Of a stretch of DNA of 64,000 nucleotides, positions 48,533 to 59,496 are shown in pieces (within the stretch, counting starts at the first letter, position 1; the number at the start of each line of letters is the position of its first letter). The notes beneath the pieces are model-generated. The model was not told the origin of the DNA. It ran no database searches and saw only the letters and a program-made list of their open reading frames with translations. The position numbers and the translations under genes are program-made. Origin of the DNA: Hankyongella ginsenosidimutans (lineage in GTDB: Bacteria; Pseudomonadota; Alphaproteobacteria; Sphingomonadales; Sphingomonadaceae); the NCBI RefSeq assembly GCF_005144965.1, contig NZ_CP039704.1:744001-808000 (forward strand), in the 5' to 3' direction.

Positions 48533-49097
48533 ATGTTGCGTGTGCATTCGGATATTTATCCGGCCAACGTCGATGCGACGTGCCTGCCCAAGATGTCGGG
48601 CTGGTTTACCAAATCGATGGAACGTCTGGAGATGGTGCGGACCTCGAATCCCTCCAATACGCCGCGCACGGACAAACCGGCCCCGCGCGGCGCAAAATAC
48701 CGGAGACCTACCGATCGCATCCGTCGCGCGCGTGCTGGTCGCTGAGGACAACGTCATCAATCAGATGCTGGTGCGCACCCTGCTGGAGCTCGGCAATTAC
48801 GAGATGCTGATTGTCGACAACGGTCGACAGGCGGTGGCGGCGGCGGAAGCGGAAATTTTCGATCTGATTCTCATGGATGTCCGCATGCCGGAAATGAGCG
48901 GCCTGGAGGCGGCGCGTGCGATCCGGGGCCGCAAGGGACTGAACGAGCACACCCCGATTCTCGCGATGACCGCCAACATCGGCGAGGCGGAGCGCCGGGA
49001 TTGCCTGGACGCCGGGATGAGCGACCTGATCAGCAAGCCGATCGACCGCCTGTATTTCCTCAGCCGCATCTCGGAAGCGCTGGGCATACCGGGATGA
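48533..49097 (+). CDS. Stand-alone response regulator receiver protein (frameshifted)
   Basis: From ATG 48533 about 60 residues of unassigned sequence (MLRVHSDIYPANV) lead to a break near 48700. The receiver domain then reads ARVLVAEDNVINQMLVRTLL, LILMDVRMPEMSGLEAA with the phosphoacceptor Asp, TPILAMTANIGEAERR and DLISKPIDRLYF with the Lys. There is no DNA-binding or enzymatic output domain. REC domains of this type usually serve histidine kinases in phosphorelays; no kinase is adjacent. About 188 aa. Confidence 0.8.
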
Positions 49098-49186
49098 GCC
49101 GCGCTCTATAAGCTGCGCCCGCATCTCGTTACGCCTCTACCGCTAGTATAATCGCATATTCCCCTCGTCTCACCATCCCACATGCG

Positions 49187-49262
49187 CTAAAGCATCTCGC
49201 CTTAAATGCGACCCAGGACTGGGATCAAGCACAGTGTCGCATTTAAGGGGAAGATGCTTTAG
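49187..49262. repeat. Palindromic element upstream of uvrD (1)
   Basis: CTAAAGCATCTCGCCTTAAA TGCGAC pairs with GTCGCATTTAAGGGGAAGAT GCTTTAG. It begins about 90 nt after the response regulator stop. Confidence 0.65.
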
Positions 49263-49275
49263 ATTCAAAGATATA

Positions 49276-49350
49276 TAGAGCAGCTTTGGACTTTGAATCT
49301 GCTGTGTGCATGCCATCGGGCTGTTGCAGATTCAAAGTCCGCTGCTCTAG
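49276..49350. repeat. Palindromic element immediately before the uvrD start (2)
   Basis: TAGAGCAGCTTTGGACTTTG AATCTGC pairs with GCAGATTCAAAGTCCGCTGC TCTA. The right arm ends 2-3 nt before the proposed uvrD ATG, so the ribosome site would lie in the stem. Confidence 0.65.
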
Positions 49351-49352
49351 AC

Positions 49353-51613
49353 ATGCGCGATGATGCGACACCTTGCGACCGATGCCCAGCCCCAGAATAT
49401 CTTGATGGACTGAACACCCCGCAGCGGGACGCCGTGGAAACCATCGACGGCCCCGTCCTCGTGCTGGCGGGTGCCGGCACCGGCAAGACCCGCGCGCTGA
49501 CTGCCCGGCTGGCGCATCTGATTGCAACCGGGCGCGCCTATCCTGGCGAAATCCTGGCGGTCACCTTTACGAACAAGGCAGCGCGCGAGATGCAGCACCG
49601 CGTCGGCCAGATGATCGGCGGCGCGGTCGAGGGCATGACCTGGCTCGGAACTTTCCACTCGGTGTCGGCGCGCATGCTGCGCCGTCATGCCGAACTGGTC
49701 GGCCTGACCGGCAGCTTCAGTATCCTCGACACCGACGACCAGATCCGTGCGATCAAGCAGGTGCTGACCCTGGCGAACCTCGATGAGAAGCGCTGGCCGG
49801 CGCGAGTGCTTGCGGGCATCATTGATCGCTGGAAAAACCGCGGCTGGACACCGGACCAGGTGCCGCCGGCCGAAGCCGGCAGCTTCGCCGATGGCAAGGC
49901 GATCAGCCTCTACCAAGCGTACCAGGACCGGCTGAAGACCGTGAACGCCTGCGATTTCGGCGACCTGCTGCTGCATACGCTTTCGATCCTGCAGCATCAT
50001 CCGGACGTGCTCGAACAGTATCAGCGTCGCTTCAAGTACATCATGGTCGACGAATATCAGGATACCAACGTCTGCCAGTACCTGTGGCTGCGGCTGCTGG
50101 CGCAGTCCCGCAAGAACATCTGCTGCGTTGGCGACGACGACCAGTCGATCTATTCCTGGCGCGGCGCGGAGGTTGCCAACATCCTCCGCTTCGAGCAGGA
50201 TTTTCCCGGCGCGCACGTCATTCGCCTCGAGCAGAATTACCGCTCGACCCCGGAAATCCTCGGTGCGGCCAGCGGCCTGATCGCCGCCAACCAGAGCCGG
50301 CTCGGCAAGACGCTCTGGACCGATGCACCTTCAGGCCAGCCGCTCGAGGTGGTTTCCGTCTGGGACGGCGCCGAGGAAGCGCGGGTGATCGGCGAGCGCA
50401 TCGAATCCGGCATGGTGCGTGGCGAATCGCTGGGCGACATGGCGGTGTTGGTCCGCGCATCTTTCCAGACCCGCGAGTTCGAAGACCGTTTTCTGACGCT
50501 CGGGCTGCCCTATCGCATCGTCGGCGGCTTCCGCTTCTACGAACGCGCGGAAATCCGCGATGCCATGGCCTATCTGCGGCTGATTCGGCAGCCGGATGAC
50601 GATCTGGCGTTCGAGCGGATCGTCAACACCCCAAGCGCGGCCTCGGCGACAAGACCATCCAGAAGCTTCATACCTTGGCGCGTGCGCGCAGCCTGCCGCT
50701 GGTGCGGACGGCGGCCGAGCTGTCCGCGACCGACGAGCTGCCGCCGGCGGCGCGACGCGCGCTGTCCGGTCTGCTGGCAGACCTTGTCCGCTGGCGCGAC
50801 GGCCTCTCGACGCTGCATCATGCCGCACTCGCGCGCACAGTCCTGGACGAGTCAGGCTACACTGCCATGCTGCAGGCGGACAAATCGCCAGAGGCCTCCG
50901 GGCGGCTGGAGAACCTGGTCGAACTCACCCGGGCGATGGAGGATTTCGAGTCGCTGGCAGGGTTCCTCGACCACGTCTCGCTGGTGATGGAAAACGAGGA
51001 GCAGCGCGACGGCCCCAAGGTCACGGTGATGACGCTGCACGCCGCCAAGGGCCTCGAGTTCCCGACCGTGTTTCTGGCCGGCTGGGAGGAAGGGCTGTTC
51101 CCCAACCAGCGCGCGCTTGATGAAGGCGGGCTGGCCAGCCTCGAGGAGGAGCGCCGCCTGGCCTACGTCGGCATCACCCGGGCGCGGCGGACAGCCGTCA
51201 TCACCCACGCCGCCAACCGCCGCGTTTACGGTCAGTGGCAATCCTGCCTGCCATCGCGCTTTCTGGCGGAGCTGCCGCAGCGCTATGTCCGGCAGTCCAC
51301 GACCATGGCAGGGCAGACTCGCCTCTGGTCCGCGATGCCGGCGGTCGATCCTGTCGCCCGTCCCGTGCGGCTGGACAGTCACGGCCCCGGCTGGACGCGC
51401 GCCGGCGGCCAGGACGCCATGCGCGCGCGCGCTGCGACGATATCAGCGCCCGCTCGCATCGCAGCCCGCGTGGACCTGGCTGTCGGCCAGCGCGTCTTCC
51501 ATCAGAAATTCGGCTACGGACGCATTACGGCCATCGATGGCGACAAGCTCGACATCGCGTTCGAGAGCGCCGGGACGAAGCGCGTCATCGCCAGTTTCGT
51601 GACGCCCGCATGA
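49353..51613 (+). CDS. UvrD/PcrA-type superfamily 1 DNA helicase (frameshifted)
   Basis: About 754 aa from ATG 49353 (MRDDATPCDRC). LNTPQRDAVETIDGPVLVLA with GAGTGKTRALTARL is the Q motif and Walker A; ILAVTFTNKAAREM, MVDEYQDTN, CVGDDDQSIYSWRGA, RLEQNYRST, VTVMTLHAAKGLEFPTVFLA and AYVGITRARR are helicase motifs Ia to VI. One break near 50637. The C-terminal GQRVFHQKFGYGRITAIDGD is the Tudor-like RNA-polymerase contact of PcrA/UvrD. It unwinds 3'-5' in repair and replication. Its stop overlaps prmA (ATGA). Confidence 0.92.
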
Positions 51614-52621
51614 CCGATCTGTGGATCCTGCGCCTGCCGCTGAACCATGCCGAGAGTCAGTGGCTGCAAAGCGAACCGGACGGCGTGTTCGATCCTGAAA
51701 ACATGCCGACGATTGCGGTTTTCGAGGCCGAGGACCAGCCAACCGGGGCATGGATCGCTGACGATTGGGTGGCGGAACTCTATTTCTCTTCCGAACCGGA
51801 CCCGGACCTGGTGCGGCGGCTGGCGCAGGGTGTCGCCGGTCTCGATCCGGCGACTGTGCGCGCGCACCCTCTGGCACCGCAGGACTGGATCAGCCTCAGC
51901 CAACTCGGGCTGCCGACCATCGCTACGCCGCGTTTTCGCGTCTGCACGCCCGAACGTATCAGCGAAATTCGCCCCGGTGGCATCCCGCTGGTCATTCCCG
52001 CCGCCGAAGCCTTCGGTACGGGCCACCATCCGACGACGCTCGGGTGCCTGGAGGCGCTCGGCCAACTCGCTCGCCAGCGCCGCTTCGACCGCATCGCGGA
52101 CGTCGGCACCGGAACCGCCCTGCTCGCGCTTGCCGCCGCCAAGCTCTGGCCGCGTGCAAGCATCATCGCCAGCGACATCGACCCCTGGCCATCGCCGTTG
52201 CCCGGCGCACCGCGGCCTTGAATAACGTGCAGCAAGGGCGGCGACGCGGCAACGTTGAGCTGATTACCTGCCCAGGGTGGCGCATGCGCGCTTCCGGCGC
52301 GCCCTGCGGTTCGATCTGCTGGTCGCGAACATCCTTGCCGGGCCACTGGTCGCGTTGGCGCCGACGCTAACGGCACGGCTGAACCCGGGCGGCTATCTGC
52401 TGCTGGCGGGCCTGCTGGCACCGCAGGCGCAGGCGGTGCTGGGCGCTTATCGGGCGCGCGGTCTCAACCTGGTCCACGAACTCGGCGACCGGGAATGGCC
52501 AACCCTGCTGCTCAGAAAGGGGCGGGTGTCGCGGCTGCCGCCAGCGCGTATGGAGCCAGACCTTGAACGTTTCAGATTGAAGCAACCATGCTTCGCCCCA
52601 AACGGTCTGGCTCTAGATTGA
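51610..52621 (+). CDS. prmA: Ribosomal protein L11 methyltransferase PrmA (frameshifted; tail from a repeat)
   Basis: MTDLWILRLPLNHAES starts the substrate-binding domain; IPAAEAFGTGHHPTTLGCLE, ADVGTGTALLALAAAKLWP and FDLLVANILAGPL are the SAM-binding and catalytic motifs. Breaks near 52188 and 52280. It trimethylates L11. The last 20 or so codons (after RLPPARMEP) lie in a palindromic element, so the C-terminus has been replaced or extended by repeat sequence, ending at TGA 52621. Confidence 0.9.
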
Positions 52622-52736
52622 TCGTTTCAGATTGAATCAATCTGAAACGTGAATCATGGTCTAAATTGTTGATAAGAGCCTGATTCACGCCCTCGGTTGA
52701 AGCACATATGCTTCAACCTCAACCGATCAGGCTCTA
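52552..52736. repeat. Cluster of three palindromes between prmA and the complex I gene
   Basis: P1 52552-52615 (GAGCCAGACC...GGTCTGGCTC), P2 52623-52649 (CGTTTCAGATTGA-A-TCAATCTGAAACG, perfect), P3 52675-52736 (AGAGCCTGATT...GATCAGGCTCTA, inner GGTTGAAGC...GCTTCAACC). P1 encodes the prmA tail; the TAG stop of the facing gene (52734-52736) is the end of P3. Confidence 0.75.
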
Positions 52737-53011
52737 GCGAAAATTGTCCGCGTAGGATTGCAACTTCAGCACGCGCGGCTGCGGCGACCGAACCGTATAG
52801 TCCAGACCCTGCCGCTCGGCGTAGCGCACCGCCTCCTCCAGGGAGGGAAAGCGCAAACGCACCTGGTTGCGCGTATCGCCCGAACCCGACCAGCCCATCA
52901 GCGGGTCGGGCGACATGCGGTCTTTCTGTTCGAACTCCAGCACCCATGCCCCTGCCCCCGGTGGCCGGATTGCATGGCGGATTTGCTCGGCGAATAGATC
53001 AATACGGTCAT
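52734..53011 (-). CDS. NDUFS4-like NADH dehydrogenase (complex I) accessory subunit (frameshifted)
   Basis: Start ATG 53011 gives MTVLIYSPSKSAMQSG; after a break near 52960 WVLEFEQKD, PLMGWSGSGDTRNQVRLRF, SLEEAVRYAERQGLDYTV and SYADNFR complete the ETC complex I conserved region of the 18-kDa (NDUFS4) subunit. It stabilises complex I in alphaproteobacteria and mitochondria. About 93 aa. The stop is inside a palindromic element. Confidence 0.88.
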
Positions 53012-53324
53012 GCGCGATTTCTGCTGCGCCTGCGTGCGCGTGTCAATCCGCAAGTTCGGATCGGCAAACGCACAATTGCTCGAAATTCTATTTCAATTAC
53101 CCCGGCAAACTGGGAAGACCCCAACAGCACTGTCTTGCCGGATATTAACGTTAATTTGCATGCGATTATTCATGTCATAAAATGTAATGAAAAACATCAG
53201 CGAATTCGTTGGAAATGCGAACGAAATTTCGACCGAAGGTTATCGTTAAACCTTTTCTTCGGCGTCGAATCGGGTTATAGCCGGAAACCAAATTCATACT
53301 TTTTAACTTCTCCAAGAGGCGGCC
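53012..53324. other. AT-richer intergenic region with the leader of the surface protein gene
   Basis: 313 bp without a gene. The last 150 bases are clearly AT-richer, with ATTCATGTCATAAAATGTAA and TTTTTAACTTCTCCAAGAGG before the ATG at 53325; AAGAGG is the ribosome site. No terminator or operator stands out. Confidence 0.5.
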
Positions 53325-56300
53325 ATGCTCGACACCCTGACCCCTGTGCGCTCGGACGCAGCGATTCTGGACGCTGAACCGGAAACCCGTTTCGCCGAAC
53401 TGACCAACGCCATTGCGGTCAGCGGCGCCGTCCGGCGGGCACGCCGCAAATTCGAGGCGGCGCGCGATGCGGCCTCGCGTACGGCGTTGCTGTCGCCGCT
53501 GATGTTCGTCGCGGCTTGCGCCAGCGGCGGCAGCGGCGACGGCGGCGGCGCCAGGGGCCAAGCGCGGTCGCGCCGCCGCCCGGCGATACCACGCCGGACA
53601 CCCAGGCGGGCCGCCCGCTTGCCGTCGATACGGCGGCTGGCCTGTTGGCCAATGTGCAGGTTCCGGCCGGCGTGACGGCGCAGGTCACCGCCATTGCCGT
53701 CGCGAACGGCGCCACTGGCGTCGTGGGTCAGCCGCTGACTTCGGCGCTCGGTGCCTTGACCGTGGCGGCCGACGGCAGCTACACCTTCACGCCGGCGAGC
53801 AACGCGACGGTCACGGCGCTCGGTGCCGGCGTCACCGCGACCCAGAACTTCACCTACACCATCCAGGCCGGCGGCACGACGTACCAGCCGGCGACGCTCA
53901 CCATCACGATCACCGGCGTCAACGACGCGCCGGTGGCGGCAGCCCCGGCCCCGGTCACGGCCAGTGCGTCCGCGCCGATTGGCCTTGGCATTGTCGTCCC
54001 GACCGATCCGGACATCAACGCCAACGGCCAGCCGGATCCACTGACGGTCTCCTCGATCGTTCTGCGCCAGAACGGCAGCGTCAACGCCAATCTCGCCAGC
54101 GCGTTCCGGATTCTGCCGGACGGCCAGGCGCCGCAGCAGGTCGGGCAGGCCACCCCGGCACTGTGCTTGATCTTAATAACCTGCCGGCCGTCACCCAGCT
54201 CGGCAACATCGTGTTCGATCCTTCGAACCTGCCCGCCGGCACCTATTCCTTCGAATACACCGTGCGCGACAGCGGCGGCCGCAGCGTGCGCCAGACGGTG
54301 ACGATCACGCTGACCAACGCCAACCCCGTGCTGGCTGCGGACGCGATCGCTGCGACCGAGGACGGCGGCGCGATCGCGGGCAATGTGCTCGCCAACGACG
54401 CCGATCCGGAAGGCCGGGCGCTGACCGTGACCCGCCTTGCCCACGGCGCGGATTCGCAGGCGGTTGCGGCAGGTGCCGCGACTGTCATCGCCGGCACCTA
54501 TGGCGCGCTGAGCCTGAACGCCGATGGCAGCTACTCCTTCGCGCTCGACAACACGCTGGGCACGGTGCAGGCGCTGCGGGCCGGCCAGACCGCGACCGAC
54601 AGCTTCACCTACACCGTGATCGATCCGAACGGCGGCACGGCGACGGCGCAGATCGCGGTGACGGTCACCGGCGTCAACGATGCACCGCGCTTCACCGGCA
54701 ACCAGGCGTTCAACATTCGCGAGGGCCGTTTCGACGTCGCGCGGATCGCCGCCAGCGACATCGACGGCGACACCCTGACCTACAGCATCGCCGGCGGGCC
54801 GGACGCCGACCGCTTTTCCTCGACGACCTGACCGGTCAGCTGAGCTTCCGCACCGTCACCAGCGTCGCCAACCCCGGCGATGCGGACGGCGACAACGTCT
54901 ACGAGATCATAGTCAGCATCACCGACGGCACGGTGACGGTCACCCGTCCCTCACCATCACCGTGTCCCTGAACGGTGCGCCGGAGCCGCCAATCGCCACC
55001 GACGCGACCGCATCGATAACGGAGGACGCCGCACAGGCGACCGTCAGCGGCCTGCTCGCCGCCAGCGACCCCAACAACGACCCGCTGACCTTCTCGCAGC
55101 CGGGCGGCAACACCGTGACCGGCGTGTTCGGCCAGTTGACCGTCGCCGCGAACGGCACGTTCACCTACACGCTGAACAACGCCGACGCCGACACCAACGG
55201 CCTGGGCGCGGGGCAGACCGCGACCGACGTGTTCACCTATCAGGTCGACGACGGCACCGGCCAGCCGCCGGCGACCGCGCAGGTGCGCATCACCGTGACC
55301 GGTGCCAACGATGCGCCGACGATCGCGGCGACCCGCGCCGTCACCGTCAACGCCGGCACGACCGCCGTCACCAGCGCCGGCGACGGCGCGGACCCGGACA
55401 GCAACAGCACGCTGCGCTACACGATCGCCGGCACGGACGCCGCGCTGTTCACGGTCAACGCCCAGACCGGCGCGCTGGCGTTCGCCACGCCGCCGAGCTT
55501 CAGCAACCCGCAGGACCAGGGCGGCGACAACGTCTACGACCTGACGCTCACCGTCAGCGACGGCAGCCTCACCGCCAGCCAGGCCGTCGCCGTGACGGTC
55601 GTCTCCGGCAACCAGGCCCCGGTGTTCCAGAACGATGCTGAGATCAGCGTCACCGAGAATACCATCGTCTCGTTCCTGACGATTTCCGCCACCGACCCGA
55701 ATGGCGATCCGGTGACCTATGGTGCGCTGACCGGGGCGGATGCCACCCGCTTCGCTTTTGATTCCGCCACGGGCGAGCTGCGCTTCCTGCAGTCCCCGGA
55801 CTTCGAAGCCCCGGCCGACGCCAACGGCGACAATATCTACGAAATCGCAGTCACGGCCAGCGACGGCACCGCCACCGCAACGCAGAACCTGTTCATCAGC
55901 GTCACGGATGTCGTTGAGGCCCCGAACAACAATCCGCCGGTCATCGACACCATCGCCGCCAGCAATTTTGCTGCAGCCGATCCGAACAACGCCAACACCT
56001 TCCTCTACAACGAACTGCAGGCAGCGACCAACCCGGTGTTCCTGGTCTCGGCCTCCGACCCGAACAACGACGCCCTGACATTCGCGCTGACCGGCGCCGA
56101 CAGCGCGCTGTTCGCGATCAATCCGCTCGGCCAGGTGGTCTTCAACGATGCGCCGGACTTCGAGGCACCCTCGATGCCGGCGGCGACAACCGCTACGAAC
56201 TGCAGGTGGTGGTGAGCGACGGGGCGTCGACCACCACCTCCAGCGTCATCACCGTCGTGGTCGGCGATGTGCTGGAAAATACGCCGCCGGTCGCCGTCAA

Positions 56301-59300
56301 TGACAGCTTCGCCGCCATCGAGGACGACCGCAACCCGGCAACCACCGACGACGTCTCGCCGGTGGTCGGCAATATTCTATCGAACGACAGCGATGTGGAC
56401 GTGACCAACGGCGTCCCCGGCCAGAGCCTGCGGGTCAGCGCCATTCGAGCCGGGGATCTGGCTGCCGGCGGCGCCACGACGACCGTCGCCGGCCCGACCA
56501 CCATCGCCGGCCAGTTCGGCGCGCTGACCGTCGATGGTCTGGGCAACGTCTCCTATGTCCTTGATCCGTCCACTGACAGCCTGAACACCGGCGACACCCG
56601 CCGCGAGGTCTTCACCTACACCCTGGTCGACAACACCGGCGGCTCTTCACAGGCGGAACTCGTCTACAATATCGAAGGCCGGACCGATGCGCTCGCCGTC
56701 GACGCCGTAGACGATTTCGCCACAAGATTGGTTACAACTGCGGATTTCATTCAGGATGGCATAAATTCCTTTCCAGGCATCGTTCTCAGCACAAACGACC
56801 AGCCTTCGTCTCCGTCTAGGCAAGTAGAAGTCATAGCGGTTACTTTTACAATGACCAAACGGGACGATCCACGCAATGGATCAGAGATTTTAATCAAGTT
56901 TCTGGCGCCTTTGAAAGTTTCACCTCCAGCAATGGGTCTTCAAGTATAGTTTCTTTTAACGCTGGCCGTTGGTTGGCAGACTTAGGGGACGATGGTGGAT
57001 TACTTTATGATCTTTCCCGCCCGGTCTGGAATTTTCGCCTCGAGTATACCATCGGCGATACCGATGACGCAATCGACGGTCTGCTGGATGCCGACTCGGC
57101 GCTGACCGACACGGCAACCGCTTTCATCACCATTACCATAGAGGCCGGCTCGGTCATTCCGGTCGCCGAGGCCAACAAGGGCCTCGCCGCCATTGAGGGC
57201 GACACCACGCCACTCGCGCTCAACATCGCTGCGCCGACCGACAATGAACCGCTGCCGACGGACGCCATCACCATCCTCTCGCTGCCGACCGCCGGCACCA
57301 TCACCGTCGGTGCCGGCGGGCGGGTGCTCGACATCGGCGACACCATTTCCGTCGCGGACCTGACAAGCCTGGTCTGGAACGCGAGCGGGCTGGCCGCCGG
57401 TAATTACGGCAGCTTCAGCTATTCGGTGGTCGATTCCGACGGCAACTTAGCCGCCGACCGGAACATCGGCACGCCAGAGCAGGAAGCGCAGATCGTCAGC
57501 CTGTTCGTCGCGCAGGAGGTGATCAACCTCGGCAACTTCACCAACGGCTTTACCGTTAATCCGCTGTCTACAAGCAGCAATAACGGTATATTGAACTCTA
57601 GTCTTCCAGTCGGCACAAATGGTGCGGATTTCGGGGCTGCGCTCGCGGTGGATACATCCGGCACGACCTTTGGCAGCATCGGCGGCAGCAGCACGCGCGA
57701 TCTGGTAATCGGGGCACCGGGGCCTTGTCCGACAATGGCGCGGTGTTCCGTGTCGATCTGAACGGCAACGCGACCACGCTCACCGGTAGTCGCATCGTTA
57801 CCGGTGGCACAGATACGCGTCTGGGCACAAGCCTTGCGGTCGGAGCGATCGCGGGGCTGGGTGTGAACCCGACCAATCCAAATCCGGATTATCCCGCATT
57901 GATCGTCGGCGCACCCGGCGCAAACAGCGGTGCCGGAGCGGTCTATATCCTCGGCGGCGCATCAAGCGGCAACCCGGTCGGCGGCGGTACCGGCACCATC
58001 AACACATCGACTTTCAACGGCACTAACGGCGCGGTAATCACCGGGGTCGCCGGCTCCGGGCTGGGGTCGAGCGTTGCCTATCTCGGCAACATCGGTGGCG
58101 GCACCGGGCCGGAACTGTTCCTGAACGCGCCGGGCGCCGACAGCTTCTTCAGCTTCAACGGCAACGCGCCCGGCGCAGCGAACAACACCAATGGCAATAC
58201 CGCTCCCATTAGCGTCTCCGTGACCGATGCGGGCGTCGGCTATGTGATCGACGGCGGCAGCTATGCCGGCACGAACGCGGTCGAGGGTCTGAAGAATATT
58301 TCCAACCCGCGTACCACGACGACCGGGGTCGGCTATTCGCTGGGCACCGCCAACGCCGGCGGCTTCAATGCGGCTGATTTCGGCGGTCTCGGCGAGCAGG
58401 GCTTGCTCACTCCCACCCTACACCTGCCCTGGTGCTGGGCAACGGGGCAGCGAACCAGGTGGTGGTGCTCACGCAAGTCGGAACGGTCACCACTACCGCC
58501 CAGCCCGGCGTCAGCGGCGATGAACTGAACGCGCCGTTTGTCCTCACCACCAACGCGGCGGCGGATGGTTTCGGCACCGCACTCGCCTTCGTCGATTCAT
58601 TCGGCTACCGGCTGGAAAACGCAACCATCGGCGTAGCATCAGATGCGTTCAACGACTTGCTCGTCGGCGCACCCGGGCGCGATACCAGCAGCGGCAGCAA
58701 CGACAATGTCGGCGCGGCGTTCCTGATCCTCGGATCGTCGCAAGCACTTGGGAATGCAAGTTTCTCCGTCGACGATACGACGGCCAATGCCTCGATCGTC
58801 GAAATCCGCAACAACATCGCCGGCAGCGGCTTCGGCACGGTGGTCGCTGATATCGGCGATTACAATGGCGACAGCATCGGCGACTTCGCCATCGGCGCAC
58901 CCGGCCAGAACGGCGGCAATGGCGCGGTCTATGTCGTGTTCGGCAAAGCATTCGAGGACGACTGGTTCGACGACGTCGCGAACCGCGCAACCCTGGTGCT
59001 CGACAGCAGCAACCTCGGCACCGACTATATCCGCCTGGACGGCACAAGTGGATCGCGCGCCGGGGCCGCCATTCTTGGCCTCGGCGATATCAACAACGAC
59101 GGTCGCGACGACTTCGCCATCGGTGCACCGGATGGCGGTGCAGACGCCAATGGCATCGTCCATGTGATCTTCGGGCCGATCGCCCAGGTCCAAGACCCGA
59201 ACCTTGCGCAAAACGCTGCGCCGGCACCGCAGTTCTCGGCATCGGTCAGCATTATCGATGCGGACGGCGGGGTGGATGCGGTTCTGGCGGCGGCGGTCGG

Positions 59301-59412
59301 CCCGGCCGATGCGCCGGCAGCGCTCGACCCGGGCGCGTTCGGTGACAGCTTCGACAAGGCGTTGCCGCTGACCACGTTCCACAACGACGGCATGGTCCTG
59401 CATATCGCCTGA
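53325..59412 (+). CDS. Large repetitive surface protein: VCBS/cadherin-like repeats and FG-GAP propeller (frameshifted)
   Basis: About 2,030 aa after correction. A polar N-terminus of about 50 residues leads to TALLSPLMFVAACASGG, a hydrophobic segment with a possible lipobox. Several repeats follow with the VCBS/cadherin pattern (VTAIAVANG, GALTVAADGSYTFTP, TITITGVNDAP; GQLTVAANGTFTYTL; FEAPADANGDNIYEIAVTAS). From about residue 1,400 FG-GAP repeats appear (DLVIGAPG, DIGDYNGDSIGDFAIGAPGQ, GLGDINNDGRDDFAIGAPDG). Breaks near 53550, 54155, 54820, 54950, 56170, 56865, 57725 and 58425. A TAAG lies near residue 105. Likely cell-surface or secreted; transport route unknown. Confidence 0.8.
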
Positions 59413-59426
59413 CCTAGCACGCCCTT

Positions 59427-59449
59427 GGGAGGCGGCTTGACCGCCTCCC
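59427..59449. terminator. Hairpin after the surface protein gene
   Basis: GGGAGGCGG-CTTGA-CCGCCTCCC, a perfect 9-bp stem, 15 nt after the stop codon. No U-run follows, so it may be a weak terminator or transcript-end stabiliser. Confidence 0.5.
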
Positions 59450-59496
59450 GCAGTCCTGCAACATTCTTGCCGAGACAAGAAAAACAGGATTGACGC

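Noticed and set aside
53325-59412. A CRISPR array or tandem DNA repeat within the repetitive surface gene.
   Set aside because: Repeats are protein-level (VCBS/cadherin, FG-GAP) with diverged DNA; no regularly spaced identical direct repeats are seen.
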